Source of the DNA: Phocaeicola abscessus CCUG 55929
Lineage (GTDB): Bacteria > Bacteroidota > Bacteroidia > Bacteroidales > Bacteroidaceae
Assembly: GCF_000312445.1 (NCBI RefSeq)
Contig: NZ_HE997186.1
Location: forward strand, 207,435-252,144
Length of the DNA stretch: 44,710 nt
Direction of reading: 5' to 3'
Shown here in pieces: positions 17,136 through 27,130 of this stretch. The notes under the pieces are model-generated. The model worked only from the letters and a program-made list of their open reading frames with translations, was not told the DNA's origin and did no database searches. Position 1 is the stretch's first letter; each line of letters starts with the position of its first letter. A program made the position numbers and the translations under genes.

Positions 17136-18605
17136 TCACGGCATGGCAGGTAATGCCCAACCGTCGCGATAGGTATGTTTGATCAACTCTTCGGCGAAAG
17201 ATTTCGCATTGAGTTTCTCGGTATCCCTACCGAATGTCGGGTGCCCATCCTTCACGGTGAAGTTATCTTTCTTCGTGATTTCGATCTCATCCGTATCCGA
17301 GATATTGGTAAACTTCATGTTCGGACCGTCCCAATCCAAGATACGGTGCAAGCCTTGCAACCTGACAGCCAAAACTCCCATTACCACCATTTCGTTGAAC
17401 GGACCTGCCTCCGAGAAGTCGGACGCGGGTTTCACCCGATTTTCCGGACTTTCCTTGCAAGCGCGTACCCAATCCATTTCATGGCTGAACGTGATCTCAC
17501 GCTGAGTTTTAGGCACGTTCGGCATTCGGCCCGAAAGTAGCCACGGGTCGCGGCCGTAGCATCCGCAAATCAAGGTATCTTTGGTTCCGTAGAAAATCAC
17601 CGGGCCGTCGATATCCAATTGTTTGTCCTTGGGGAAGCCCTTCGGTAGATCCGGCGTAATGCCGCCGTCGGTCCAACGCACTTCTACTTCGGGAAGTTTC
17701 ACCTTGCACTTCTTGTTCTTCGACTGACGAGCGGGGAAAGTCAACTGAATGCTTTGAGCCGTCGGAGCGCAATCGGTCAACAACAGGGTCGAGCTACCCT
17801 GTACCTTTGTCGGATAACCTAATTGCAAAGCTTTGAAGATCGGATGCATCACGTGGCAAGCCATATCGCCCAAAGCTCCCGTTCCGTAAGCCCACCATCC
17901 TCGCCAATTCCAGGGATGATAAATCTCGTTGTAAGGAATCATTTTTGCCGGCCCGGTAAACAAGTCCCAATTCAACGTGTCGGGAACCCATTGTCCCGAC
18001 GGGGTAGGAAGTCCTTGCGGCCAGATCGGACGATTCGTCCCGCAGTCGACACGGGTTACTTCACCGATCTCGCCATTCCATATCCAGTCGCAGGTTTGAC
18101 GCACGCCGGCCGCCGAAGAGCCCTGGTTCCCCATCTGGGTGGCCACCTGATATTTCTCGGCCAGCTTGGTGAGCAAGCGGGATTCGTATACGGAGTGAGT
18201 CAACGGCTTCTGCACGTACACGTGTTTGCCCAAAGTCATAGCCTGCGCAGCGATGATACAGTGGGTATGGTCGGCCGTAGCCACGATAACAGCGTCGATC
18301 TGATCGCGCATTTCGTCAAACATCTTACGCCAATCCCAATACTTCTTTGCCTTGGGGAATTCTTCGAATACCTTCGCTGCGTATTTCCAGTCCACATCAC
18401 ATAGAGCGACGAGGTTTTCCGTAGCCTTTACCGCATTGATATTCGCATGCCCCATCCCGCCGATACCTACGGCGGCGATGTTCAACTTGTCGCTGGGCGA
18501 AACATGCCCGTGACTCTTACCTAAGATGATGTTGGGAGCAATCGTAAATGCTGCCGCAGCCATCGCACTTCGCTGGAGGAAGTCCCTTCTCGAAATTTTT
18601 GACAT
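17136..18605 (-). CDS. Gfo/Idh/MocA-family oxidoreductase with twin-arginine signal
   Basis: A 489-residue protein. The N terminus MSKISRRDFLQRSAMAAAA is a twin-arginine signal (RRDFLQ) followed by a hydrophobic stretch, so export of the folded, cofactor-loaded protein is expected. A Rossmann motif AAVGIGGMGHAN follows, then the family motif VYVQKPLTHS (equivalent of EKP). The rest is the family's C-terminal alpha/beta domain. The family uses NAD(P) in sugar or inositol oxidation or glycosidic cleavage; the substrate is unknown. It converges on tatC across a shared terminator and precedes a broken sulfatase, hinting at polysaccharide or glycan processing in the periplasm. Confidence 0.9.
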   Translation of the reverse strand: MSKISRRDFLQRSAMAAAAFTIAPNIILGKSHGHVSPSDKLNIAAVGIGGMGHANINAVKATENLVALCDVDWKYAAKVFEEFPKAKKYWDWRKMFDEMRDQIDAVIVATADHTHCIIAAQAMTLGKHVYVQKPLTHSVYESRLLTKLAEKYQVATQMGNQGSSAAGVRQTCDWIWNGEIGEVTRVDCGTNRPIWPQGLPTPSGQWVPDTLNWDLFTGPAKMIPYNEIYHPWNWRGWWAYGTGALGDMACHVMHPIFKALQLGYPTKVQGSSTLLLTDCAPTAQSIQLTFPARQSKNKKCKVKLPEVEVRWTDGGITPDLPKGFPKDKQLDIDGPVIFYGTKDTLICGCYGRDPWLLSGRMPNVPKTQREITFSHEMDWVRACKESPENRVKPASDFSEAGPFNEMVVMGVLAVRLQGLHRILDWDGPNMKFTNISDTDEIEITKKDNFTVKDGHPTFGRDTEKLNAKSFAEELIKHTYRDGWALPAMP

Positions 18606-18845
18606 AGTGGTAAACTTTAAAAAATTAATATGTTGATTTGATACATCAAGTAATCCTCTTCGCTTTTTTACCCCACTAAGATACGAAATGATGACGATTA
18701 ACTACAAAATTTACTTCGTTTTTTTTAAAATTAGCGCAAATTATATACAGTCGGGGGCTTTGGGGGCCATCGATATATACCTTCTCCGCCTTAAACGGGC
18801 GGCCGATTGCTTTCAAGAATTGCTCACCTCATTGTGCCGAAACAT

Positions 18846-20432
18846 TTACTGCGACACTCCCTCTTCGAACCGGATCGGATCGTTGTATCGGATTTGCAAG
18901 CGTTGTAATTCGGTTTTCAGTTCTTTCACAACAGTTTCATACTCCGGAAGGCCATATAGATTATGCATATTCATCGGGTCTTTTTCTATATCGTAGAGTT
19001 CCCAAGCATTCACATCTCCATAGAAATACACCAATGCATACTTCTCCGTCCTCACACCGTAATGTTTATTCACGACATGTCCGTCGGGATATTCATAATA
19101 GTGGTAATAGAGGGAATGTCGCCACTGAAGCGTCTTCTCCCCTTTCAGCAAAGGGAGAAGCGAAATACCTTGCAGGTCGGCCGGAACATTCACTCCCGCC
19201 CATTCAAGCATGGTCGGGGCGTAATCAATATTCTGTACCATTTCCGTCACATTACCGCGCTTTCCTCCGGGTAAATAAATCAACAAAGGGGTACGGAAAG
19301 ACTCTTCGTACATAAAACGCTTATCAAACCATCCGTACTCGCCCATATAAAAGCCTTGATCCGAAGTATAAACAATCATCGTATGTTCAGCAGACCCTGT
19401 GTTTTCAGATAGCTGATCACCCGCCCTACGTTACGGTCAATCGAAGTAATCACTCGACAGTAGTCGTGCATATATCGCTGATATTTCCATGCATCCAGCA
19501 TCTTGCCTGTCGGTCGATCCTTTTTGATTTTCGCTATAATTGGATCGTAATAGGCATCCCACGTAGCTCTCTGTTCAGGAGTCATCTGGGCGTACAATTG
19601 ACGTCCCCATTTTTCCAACCGGGCATTCGAATGTATTTCGTTTTCCTTATCGGCCATTTTCAAATCGTATACGATATCCATATCCTTACCGATGCTCATC
19701 TTCTGAACCTGCACCGCTTCTCTGCCTTCATAATCGTCATAGAAATTCGTCGGCATCGGATAAGTCACATCCTCGTAGAGGGAGAGGTCGCACGTATCGG
19801 GCATCCACGTTCGATGCGGCGCCTTATGATGGCCGAACAAACAGAAGGGTTTAGTCTTGTCGCGGATGCTATCCAACCACTGAATGGCTACTTCCGTGAT
19901 CAAATTGATAGCATATCCTTCCCGTTTGATTCTCTCCCCGTTTTTTTATGAAATCCGGATTATAATAGTTACCTTGTCCGACCAATATATCCCAATAATC
20001 AAAGCCGGTCGGATCAGACACCAGATGCCATTTCCCTATCATCGCCGTCTGGTAGCCGGATTGTTGCAATAACTTCGGAAAGGTCTGTTGACTTCCGTCA
20101 AACACATCCGAATTGTCTTTGAAACCGTTCGCATGGCTGTGCTTGCCGGTCAACATGCAAGCCCGACTCGGTCCGCTTAACGAATTAGCCACGAAACTAT
20201 TGGTGAAACGTGCACCATTATCGGCAATCCAATCAATGTGAGGGGTCTCGACGAACCGACGGTCGTACGCACCGATAGTTTGATAAGCATGATCGTCGCA
20301 CATGATGTATACGATATTCATCGGCTTTTTATCGTTCGTCTCCACTTGGTCGGCGGGCTGAGACTTTCCTCCCAGAGGAACGAGGGTCGTAGTCCCCGCC
20401 ATCAGGAAAAGCGTAGATGCCGTTTTCTTCAT
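18846..20432 (-). pseudogene. Serine-type sulfatase interrupted by two frameshifts
   Basis: Three consecutive pieces together make a full S1-family sulfatase of about 528 residues. Piece one (20432 to about 19945) has a signal peptide, metal-binding CDD and the active-site core SGPSR, where Ser would become formylglycine through an anaerobic sulfatase-maturating enzyme. Piece two (about 19940 to 19385) carries FGHHKAPHR, and piece three (from 19379) carries YTSDQGF and WFDKRFMYEES. The first break is a run of seven As (minus strand, 19941-19947): removing one A restores [20 protein letters not shown]. The second, near 19387, needs one base added to restore LLEHTMIVYT. The gene starts eight bases after a membrane zinc peptidase. 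Recent decay, assembly error or slippage are the alternatives. Confidence 0.85.
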
Positions 20433-20440
20433 ACAGAATA

Positions 20441-21121
20441 TCAGTTTCTGCGGCTCGAATAAACCAATATATAATACACCAATGTAGCCAATGAGCTCAA
20501 GGCGGCGACCACATAGGTGTAAGCGGCGGATTTAAGCGCGTCGGCCGCCGCACCATGGTTGGAAACGTTCGTAATGCCGGAACGGTTCAACCATATCAAC
20601 GCGCGTTGGGAAGCATTGATCTCAACGGGCAGTGTAATAAGGCTGAACAGGGTGGTCATAGCGAACAGACAAATCCCTATGAGCAAGAGCTGCGGAAAAG
20701 TTTTCAGAAGCAAAAGACCGGCCAGCAGGATCCAAGTCATAATACTCGACGAGAACTGAACCACAGGCACCAGTGCGCTGCGCATCCTCAACGGAGCGTA
20801 AGCCTGTGCATGTTGCAAAGCGTGGCCGCACTCGTGTGCAGCGACAGCCGCCGCCGCAACGCTATCGCTTGCATAAACCGATTCGCTGAGATTGACCGTC
20901 TTGGTCGCCGGATTATAAAAGTCGGTCAGCATACCGGAAGTGCTCGTCACCTCTACATCGTAGATACCGTTGTCGTGCAGCATCCGTTCGGCCACTTCCT
21001 TGCCTGTTAAGCCGCTTTGCAACGGCAGCTTTGCGTATTTCTCAAATTTCCTTTTCACATTGGCTTGAGCCAAATAGCTCAATAAAGCGATGCCAATAAA
21101 TAAAATCCAATAAACTGTCAT
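20441..21121 (-). CDS. Membrane-bound neutral zinc metallopeptidase (YugP-like)
   Basis: A 226-residue protein from the ATG at 21121; an extension to 21154 is possible but less likely because the first membrane helix starts right after MTVYW. The zinc motif is HECGH in [13 protein letters not shown] (about residue 113). Membrane helices lie at the N terminus and in the C-terminal half, flanking the catalytic segment, as in the Zn_peptidase_2 family (Bacillus YugP). The physiological substrate of the family is unknown. The gene is followed after eight bases by the broken sulfatase and is divergent from the AraC-type regulator. Confidence 0.88.
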   Translation of the reverse strand: MTVYWILFIGIALLSYLAQANVKRKFEKYAKLPLQSGLTGKEVAERMLHDNGIYDVEVTSTSGMLTDFYNPATKTVNLSESVYASDSVAAAAVAAHECGHALQHAQAYAPLRMRSALVPVVQFSSSIMTWILLAGLLLLKTFPQLLLIGICLFAMTTLFSLITLPVEINASQRALIWLNRSGITNVSNHGAAADALKSAAYTYVVAALSSLATLVYYILVYSSRRN

Positions 21122-21198
21122 AATGCTCTCTTTTAAATACATGTAAATATACAAGATTTTCCATACAAACCGCTTGCCAATCGAAGATATTTATAAAG

Positions 21199-21213
21199 AA
21201 TTAATGTTCATCA
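21199..21213 (+). promoter_or_regulatory. Motif upstream of the AraC-family gene, shared with rhaB
   Basis: AATTAATGTTCATCA matches 14 of 15 bases of the element at 9989-10003 ahead of rhaB. It lies 24 bases before the -7 box at 21238-21245. It may be an operator of the neighbouring regulator; this is inference. Confidence 0.35.
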
Positions 21214-21237
21214 TCTTCTTCTCATCGAAAATATAGC

Positions 21238-21245
21238 TACCTTTG
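21238..21245 (+). promoter_or_regulatory. -7 element of the AraC-family gene
   Basis: TACCTTTG fits TAnnTTTG and lies 17 bases before the ATG at 21263. No good TTTG is found at -33, consistent with a regulated promoter. Confidence 0.5.
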
Positions 21246-21262
21246 GACATTAAAATATCCGT

Positions 21263-22165
21263 ATGGAACAACCTATCAATGCGATCAACATCGCGGATCT
21301 CCGCAAAAAATACCCGTTGTTAGAAGGGTTCGATAACGATTTCCTGATCAACGACAATAGAGACTATATCGTAAACTACGACGATTTCATCCTGCACTAC
21401 CCTATCCGCATAGATGGTATCATTATTTGTTTATGCAAAGAAGGCGAAGGATGGATTCAAATAAACCTGAGGAAGTACGAGGTGAAAGCGAACGACATGT
21501 TCATCTGTGCACCCAACGACTTGATTCAAGCCTCTACTCCCCAAGGCGACCATGCCATTCAAGCCATCATGATCTCGGCCAATTTTTTAAAAGAGATGTA
21601 CATCTCGTTAAACACGTTGTTGCCCTTCTTCATGTCGGTAAAAGAAAACCCAGTCTTTTCCCTTTCGGATGACGAGATGAAGGAACTGGACACTTGCTTC
21701 CGATACGTACACCGGGAAGTAAAAGTCGAGGGAAAATATCAAAAAGAAGTACTTCGCAATCTCTTGGCGGCCTATCTCTATAAGTTGGGAAACATGCTGT
21801 ATCGTAAGATGCCCGAAATGCAAACGGAAGACCCTAGACCCCTCAAACGGGAAGAAGTACTGTTCAACGAGTTCATCAAACTGGTCAAAGAGCATCATTG
21901 CCGGGAACGGCGAGTCGACTTCTACGCCGCCAAACTCTACCTGAGTGCGAAGCATTTCTCGTCAGTTATCAAACGATTTAGCGGAAAAACGGCCGGGCAA
22001 TGGATCGACGATTATGTCATCCTCGAAGCCAAGACGTTACTCCGCTATTCCACCCTCTCCGTCCAAGAGGTGGCCTACTCCCTGAACTTCAGCAACGCCT
22101 CCTTCTTCGGCAAATATTTCAAGCACCAAACGGGCATGTCGCCCAGCGAATATAAGTCGAAATAA
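21263..22165 (+). CDS. AraC-family transcriptional regulator
   Basis: A 300-residue cytoplasmic regulator. Residues about 25-180 form a cupin-like sensing domain (LCKEGEGWIQINLRKYEV), and about 200-300 form the double helix-turn-helix DNA-binding domain, with the second-helix signature SVQEVAYSLNFSNASFFGKY and ending FKHQTGMSPSEYK. Such proteins activate sugar catabolism genes in Bacteroidales. It stands alone, divergent from the zinc peptidase. The ligand is not readable; rhamnose is a candidate only because a 15-base upstream motif is shared with rhaB about 11 kb away. It could equally control an unlinked target. Confidence 0.93.
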   Translation: MEQPINAINIADLRKKYPLLEGFDNDFLINDNRDYIVNYDDFILHYPIRIDGIIICLCKEGEGWIQINLRKYEVKANDMFICAPNDLIQASTPQGDHAIQAIMISANFLKEMYISLNTLLPFFMSVKENPVFSLSDDEMKELDTCFRYVHREVKVEGKYQKEVLRNLLAAYLYKLGNMLYRKMPEMQTEDPRPLKREEVLFNEFIKLVKEHHCRERRVDFYAAKLYLSAKHFSSVIKRFSGKTAGQWIDDYVILEAKTLLRYSTLSVQEVAYSLNFSNASFFGKYFKHQTGMSPSEYKSK

Positions 22166-22233
22166 AGGACCGTCAAAGAGAGAAGGCAGCGCGATTATTT
22201 CCGAATATGGCATCATATTTTCCCAAATTACGG

Positions 22234-22256
22234 ATTGGTTCTTTTCGAAGACCGAT
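22234..22256 (+). terminator. Possible terminator hairpin after the AraC-family gene
   Basis: ATTGGTTCTT and AAGACCGAT pair around a TTCG tetraloop with one wobble and one bulge. A short T run follows 10 bases later. It lies in the 170-base convergent gap before proS. Only weakly supported as a terminator. Confidence 0.3.
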
Positions 22257-22335
22257 CGGCAGGTTTTCCCAAATAAATCGAAAGAGATTAAAATACGGGG
22301 GGTTAACTTACCGCACACTCAACTCTTATCGTATT

Positions 22336-23826
22336 TCAATAGGCCCGAGCAAAGAGGACGCGCCGTGCCGACGGGCGGCCGGTAATCATATCCGTTCCCG
22401 GAGTCAAACTCTCGGCGTCGGCTTCCGAGGGGATGCAGCGGATGGTCGCCTTCGTCTCTTCTTTGATACGGAGCTCTGTTTCCGTACTCCCATCCCAAGG
22501 GGCGAGAATGAAACCGCCTTTATCTATTTGTTCTTTGAACTCCTCGTAAGTATCTACCTTCACCGTGTGCTCGTTTCGGTAGTTCAAAGCTTTTCGGTAA
22601 ATTTGTTTCTGAATGTCATCGAGCAAATCTTTTACTCGTGTTTCGATACCTTCCAGGGAAAGGGTTTCTTTCTCCAGCGTATCGCGACGCATCACTTCGA
22701 CAGTCCCCTGCTCGAGGTCTCGTCCTCCGACGACCAGACGAACAGGGACTCCTTTCAGCTCATAATCTGCGAACTTGAAACCCGGACGACGATTGTCGTT
22801 ATTGTCGTATTTCACCGAAACGCCCATGCGGCGAAGGTGGTCGACCATTCCTTCTACCCGCGTATCGATAGCTTTCAACATTTCCGCATTCTTGTAGACG
22901 GGCACGACGACCACCTGGATGGGAGCCAGCCGGGGAGGGAGCACCAGCCCGTTGTCGTCGGAATGCGTCATGATAAGGGCTCCCATCAAGCGGGTAGAAA
23001 CTCCCCACGAGGTAGCCCATACATAATCGAGCCGGTTGTCTCGGTCGAGGAATTGCACGTCGAACGATTTGGCGAAGTTTTGTCCCAGAAAGTGGGATGT
23101 CCCGCATTGCAACGCTTTGCCGTCCTGCATCAATCCTTCGATGGTATAGGTATCCAACGCTCCTGCGAAACGTTCGTTGGTCGATTTCACGCCGCGTATT
23201 ACGGGGACTGCCATGTAATCTTCGGCGAATTCGGCGTAAACGCGCAGGATTTTCTTCGCTTCCGCTTCGGCTTCCTCCTGCGTGGCATGGGCGGTATGTC
23301 CTTCCTGCCATAAGAATTCGGAAGTACGGAGGAACAAACGGGTACGCATTTCCCAGCGCATCACATTCGCCCATTGGTTGATCAGGATGGGCAGATCGCG
23401 GTACGATTTGATCCAGTTCTTATAGGTGCCCCAGATGATCGTTTCGGATGTCGGCCGGATAATGTACTCTTCCTCGAGTTTCGCCTCCGGATCGACCATC
23501 ACGCCGGATCCGTCGTCAGCATTCTTCAGTCGATAATGGGTAACGACAGCGCACTCTTTGGCGAAGCCTTCCACGTGTTCGGCCTCCCGTGAGAAGTAGG
23601 ACTTTGGAATCAGCAAGGGGAAGTAGGCATTGACATGGCCGGTGGCCTTGAACATCTCGTCCAGCTGTCGCTGCATCTTTTCCCATATCGCGTAACCGTA
23701 AGGTTTGATAACCATACATCCACGCACGGCTGACTGTTCCGCCAAATCGGCTTTTACGACCAATTCATTATACCATTGCGAATAATTCTCACTCCTTTTG
23801 GTAAGTCCTTTTAATTCTACTGCCAT
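22336..23826 (-). CDS. proS: Prolyl-tRNA synthetase (archaeal/eukaryote-type)
   Basis: A 496-residue class II aminoacyl-tRNA synthetase, the short form without the bacterial editing insertion. It begins with the family's typical [23 protein letters not shown]. Motif 2 is seen around [22 protein letters not shown], with the anticodon-binding domain from about 290 on and a C-terminal zinc-like/ARRV region. It charges tRNA-Pro in the cytoplasm. It has its own candidate promoter at 23862-23894 and is not obviously in an operon. Confidence 0.96.
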   Translation of the reverse strand: MAVELKGLTKRSENYSQWYNELVVKADLAEQSAVRGCMVIKPYGYAIWEKMQRQLDEMFKATGHVNAYFPLLIPKSYFSREAEHVEGFAKECAVVTHYRLKNADDGSGVMVDPEAKLEEEYIIRPTSETIIWGTYKNWIKSYRDLPILINQWANVMRWEMRTRLFLRTSEFLWQEGHTAHATQEEAEAEAKKILRVYAEFAEDYMAVPVIRGVKSTNERFAGALDTYTIEGLMQDGKALQCGTSHFLGQNFAKSFDVQFLDRDNRLDYVWATSWGVSTRLMGALIMTHSDDNGLVLPPRLAPIQVVVVPVYKNAEMLKAIDTRVEGMVDHLRRMGVSVKYDNNDNRRPGFKFADYELKGVPVRLVVGGRDLEQGTVEVMRRDTLEKETLSLEGIETRVKDLLDDIQKQIYRKALNYRNEHTVKVDTYEEFKEQIDKGGFILAPWDGSTETELRIKEETKATIRCIPSEADAESLTPGTDMITGRPSARRVLFARAY

Positions 23827-23861
23827 TTTACCTTTTGTTTAACGATTCTATTAACAAGCTG

Positions 23862-23894
23862 CGAAATTACTAAAAAGCGCCTGATACAACCAAA
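23862..23894 (-). promoter_or_regulatory. Promoter of proS
   Basis: On the minus strand a near-consensus -7 TAATTTCG (23862-23869) is preceded after 21 bases by TTTG (23891-23894). It lies 35 bases upstream of the proS ATG. Confidence 0.55.
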
Positions 23895-23910
23895 CAAGTC
23901 ATCAAAAATA

Positions 23911-25071
23911 TTACTGATAATAATAATACCACCAGTAAGTCCGGCCGTAATCCCTTCGCATCAAGTTCTGTTCGGCGAGCTCGGAGGGATATTCCGACCG
24001 TCGCTTCTCAAAGAATTCGTCCAACTTCTGCCTCAAGGTTAAGTCGTCAATGTGACTCCGATAGCCGGGCAGCTCTCTTTCACAGAGCAGCAAGGCTTCC
24101 CGATAGTGCTTCGGAAGCGCTCTTCCTTCGGGATAGACCGTTTGGATCGCCTGGCAGAAATCTATCAATCGTTTTTCCAATAACAATGCACAGAGGTAAT
24201 ACTGTTTTCCGGTTTGGGGAATGCTGTCTATCTTACTGATTCGACTCAGGTAATCCATGTTTTTTTCGCCGGCATCATGTTTTGCTCCGATGCGGCAATA
24301 CAAGGTGTCGGCATTGAAGCGCAAGAGTTCTTCAGGGGGCGTGTTTGCGTCAAACAACAATCCTGCCGACTTATACGTTTGGGGATACTCGAATAACTTC
24401 TCCCCCAACGAGTCGAACGAAGCCATCGCATATGCCCGCAAAACGGTCAACGTTTTCGTCGCCTTCAGCGATTTTTTCCCTACATTCAATGCTTTGGCAT
24501 ACTCGCCATGACGGATAGCATGTTCTACCGCCAATTCATGGTGAAAATACATATCCGTATTTCCAATGAGTACGGGGACCAAACAGCCCACGGCGAATAT
24601 GCCAGCATTCAAGCTATACATATCGAGTACATTATTCCATTCCTTATTTCTTTCCACCCGTCGAAGAATCAGCGCAAGGCCTACATAGACGACCGACAAT
24701 AACGGCAAGAGCCATGACCAGTACGGAGCAAAACCTCCTCCCTGAAAAACCGATCGATCCACATCAGTCAGTACGCCTAACAACAAGGCCGGCGGATAAT
24801 ACGACAAAGCTATCCACGGCCCGGAAAGTTTCAGCACCGCATTGATCCCCCAACGCAGAAGCATCAAAAAAAAGGTGATGACAAGCGCACTCCAAAAGAT
24901 AGAGTAAGCTGTCCGCCCGTGTGAGAGTGAGAAATGCAGGGCTTCTGTCACATTTCCCTGCAAGAAATAGAGATATAGAAAGCTATACAAGGCAAATAAC
25001 ATTCCGCATCCCGTCGAAATGACACGAGTGACCCTGTTGTATACTCCGATATTTCTATGCCGTATTTCCAT
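23911..25071 (-). CDS. Multi-pass membrane protein, DUF6057-like
   Basis: A 386-residue protein. The N-terminal half (about 15-185) has about five hydrophobic segments, and the C-terminal half is soluble, helical and TPR-like (AVEHAIRHGEYAKALNVGKK), ending in a Tyr/Trp-rich tail. I believe it belongs to the Bacteroidetes-specific DUF6057 family, whose function is unknown, but the family name is from memory. It begins three bases after the glgB stop on the same strand, so it is co-transcribed with glgB and the DUF2461 gene. Confidence 0.7.
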   Translation of the reverse strand: MEIRHRNIGVYNRVTRVISTGCGMLFALYSFLYLYFLQGNVTEALHFSLSHGRTAYSIFWSALVITFFLMLLRWGINAVLKLSGPWIALSYYPPALLLGVLTDVDRSVFQGGGFAPYWSWLLPLLSVVYVGLALILRRVERNKEWNNVLDMYSLNAGIFAVGCLVPVLIGNTDMYFHHELAVEHAIRHGEYAKALNVGKKSLKATKTLTVLRAYAMASFDSLGEKLFEYPQTYKSAGLLFDANTPPEELLRFNADTLYCRIGAKHDAGEKNMDYLSRISKIDSIPQTGKQYYLCALLLEKRLIDFCQAIQTVYPEGRALPKHYREALLLCERELPGYRSHIDDLTLRQKLDEFFEKRRSEYPSELAEQNLMRRDYGRTYWWYYYYQ

Positions 25072-25074
25072 TTT

Positions 25075-27102
25075 TTATTTACGATTCTTTTTTAAAACCA
25101 CTGCGGAACGCGCAGGAACATATAATTTCAGCCAACCTTTCCTCTGATGCTTGTAGAGAGGATCCGGAACGGTGAAATGTCTCACCGTATCGTCGGCAAA
25201 GCCAAAGCCTCCGAATGCTCTGGAATCCGTATTCAACACGACGTCGTAATCGCCTTCCGGGACTAAAAAGCCATAGTCGGTGAACGATCTTACCGGGTGA
25301 AAGTTGAAGACGAAGATCATTCTCTTCCTTCGGAAAGCCAGGATCTGATCGCTATCGTCGTGCCAAATCTCGATGATCTCCGAACGCTCGAAATTGTCGA
25401 CTGACGTGAGTAGATGAATCATCGCACTGTCAAAATCGCCCAAGTAATGATAATCCAAGTTCGGATTATCCACCAGATCCCATTGTCGACGAGCATATTT
25501 ATACGACCATCCATTCCCTTCTCTGGGAAAATCGATCCATTCCGGATGACCGAATTCATTACCCATAAAGTTAAGGTATCCGCCATTCATCGTAGAAGCC
25601 GTCAACAATCTGATCATCTTGTGCAAAGCCATTCCCCGGTGAACATTGTAATTCTCATCGCCTATCCGGAAATGCCAATACATATCCGCATCGATTAAAC
25701 GGAAAATAATCGTCTTATCGCCGACCAAAGCCTGATCGTGACTTTCCGCATACGAAACGGTTCTTTCATCTTTCCTGCGATTCGTAACTTCCCAGAACAT
25801 ACTGCTCGGTTTCCAGTCTTCATCTACCTTTTCTTTAATCAGCTTAATCCAATAGTCGGGAATGTTCATGGCCATCCGGTAATCGAATCCGTAACCACCA
25901 TTTTCGAACGGCGCAGCCAAGCCTGGCATCCCCGAGACTTCTTCAGCGACGGTTATCGCCTTCGAATTGACCTGATGAATCATTTTATTGGCTAAGGTAA
26001 GATAACAGATGGCATTGTCATCCTGCGCTCCATTGTAATAATCGCCATAATTGGTATAAGCCTCTCCCAAGCCGTGGTTATAGTATAACATCGACGTTAC
26101 GCCGTCAAAGCGAAAACCGTCGAAATGGTATTCATCCATCCAATACTTACAGTTGGACAAGAGGAAATGGAGCACTTCGTTTTTTCCGTAATCGAAGCAG
26201 AGCGAATCCCATGCGGGATGTTCGTGCCGATCACCTTGATAAAAGTATTGGTTCGGATCTCCGGCAAAATTTCCGAGACCTTCCAACTCATTCTTTACGG
26301 CATGCGAATGAACGATGTCCATGATTACGCCTATTCCCATCAAATGAGCCGTATCGATCAGCCTTTTCAATTCGTCCGGTGTTCCGAAACGAGAAGAGGG
26401 TGCGAAGAAATTAGATACGTGATACCCGAAACTTCCGTAATAGGGATGCTCTTGGATTCCCATCAGTTGGATGCAATTATATCCGCCTTTCTTGATGCGG
26501 GGAAGCACTTGTTCTCGAAACTCGTTATAGGTACCTACTTTCTCTTCCCGAGTCGCCATGCCAATATGCGCTTCATAAATCATCAAAGGATCCACCGCAG
26601 TACGAAAAACATTCCGATGGAATCGATATCCTTGCGACGGATTCCATACCTGTGCACTGAATATCTTCGTATTTTCATCTTGGACGACTCTCTTGGCCCA
26701 TGCGGGAATACGTTCTCCTTCTCCATCCTTCCAATAGACTTTCAGTTTATACAGATCTCCATGCTTTATGTCAGATTCCTCCAAATACAGTTCCCATATC
26801 CCCTGATCTCTTTCGATCTTATCCAGGCGGAACTTCTCTTCTTCTCGCCAACCGTTAAAATCGCCGATCATGAAGATGGAAACAGCACTGGGCGCCCACT
26901 CGCGAAAGGCCCATCCTTTCTTCAGTTTTTGCAATCCGAAATAGAGATACCCCGTAGCAAAATCGGCCAACGAGCGTTTCCCCTCCGTCAATTCCCTCTC
27001 TTTATCCAATGCATGCCGATGGCGTCCTTCTATTGCCACCGTATACGGTTCAAGCCAAGGGTCGTTCGCAATCATATTCAATCGAGAGGACGTTTTTTCC
27101 AT
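25075..27102 (-). CDS. glgB: 1,4-alpha-glucan branching enzyme (eukaryote-type, GH13)
   Basis: A 675-residue protein from the ATG at 27102 (a TTG at 27108 is the only alternative). The N-terminal carbohydrate-binding module 48 includes REWAPSAVSIFMIGDFNGW. The GH13 barrel follows with DIVHSHAVKN, the nucleophile Asp in GFRFDGVTSML, the acid Glu in VAEEVSGMPG and the later YAESHDQALVGDKT. These details resemble plant and animal branching enzymes rather than the Escherichia coli type. It makes alpha-1,6 branches in glycogen in the cytoplasm. It is the middle gene of a three-gene operon with DUF2461 and DUF6057-like genes; no glgA or glgC is nearby. Confidence 0.95.
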   Translation of the reverse strand: MEKTSSRLNMIANDPWLEPYTVAIEGRHRHALDKERELTEGKRSLADFATGYLYFGLQKLKKGWAFREWAPSAVSIFMIGDFNGWREEEKFRLDKIERDQGIWELYLEESDIKHGDLYKLKVYWKDGEGERIPAWAKRVVQDENTKIFSAQVWNPSQGYRFHRNVFRTAVDPLMIYEAHIGMATREEKVGTYNEFREQVLPRIKKGGYNCIQLMGIQEHPYYGSFGYHVSNFFAPSSRFGTPDELKRLIDTAHLMGIGVIMDIVHSHAVKNELEGLGNFAGDPNQYFYQGDRHEHPAWDSLCFDYGKNEVLHFLLSNCKYWMDEYHFDGFRFDGVTSMLYYNHGLGEAYTNYGDYYNGAQDDNAICYLTLANKMIHQVNSKAITVAEEVSGMPGLAAPFENGGYGFDYRMAMNIPDYWIKLIKEKVDEDWKPSSMFWEVTNRRKDERTVSYAESHDQALVGDKTIIFRLIDADMYWHFRIGDENYNVHRGMALHKMIRLLTASTMNGGYLNFMGNEFGHPEWIDFPREGNGWSYKYARRQWDLVDNPNLDYHYLGDFDSAMIHLLTSVDNFERSEIIEIWHDDSDQILAFRRKRMIFVFNFHPVRSFTDYGFLVPEGDYDVVLNTDSRAFGGFGFADDTVRHFTVPDPLYKHQRKGWLKLYVPARSAVVLKKNRK

Positions 27103-27130
27103 ATCCAATTATTTTAAATTCCAACTTTTA

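Noticed and set aside
19941..19947. Programmed frameshift in the sulfatase
   Set aside because: The A7 run could allow slippage, but a second, unrelated frameshift downstream has no slippery site, so loss of function or sequence error explains both more simply.
22207..23313. A 368-residue plus-strand frame opposite proS
   Set aside because: Antisense of a clear prolyl-tRNA synthetase; no motifs of its own.
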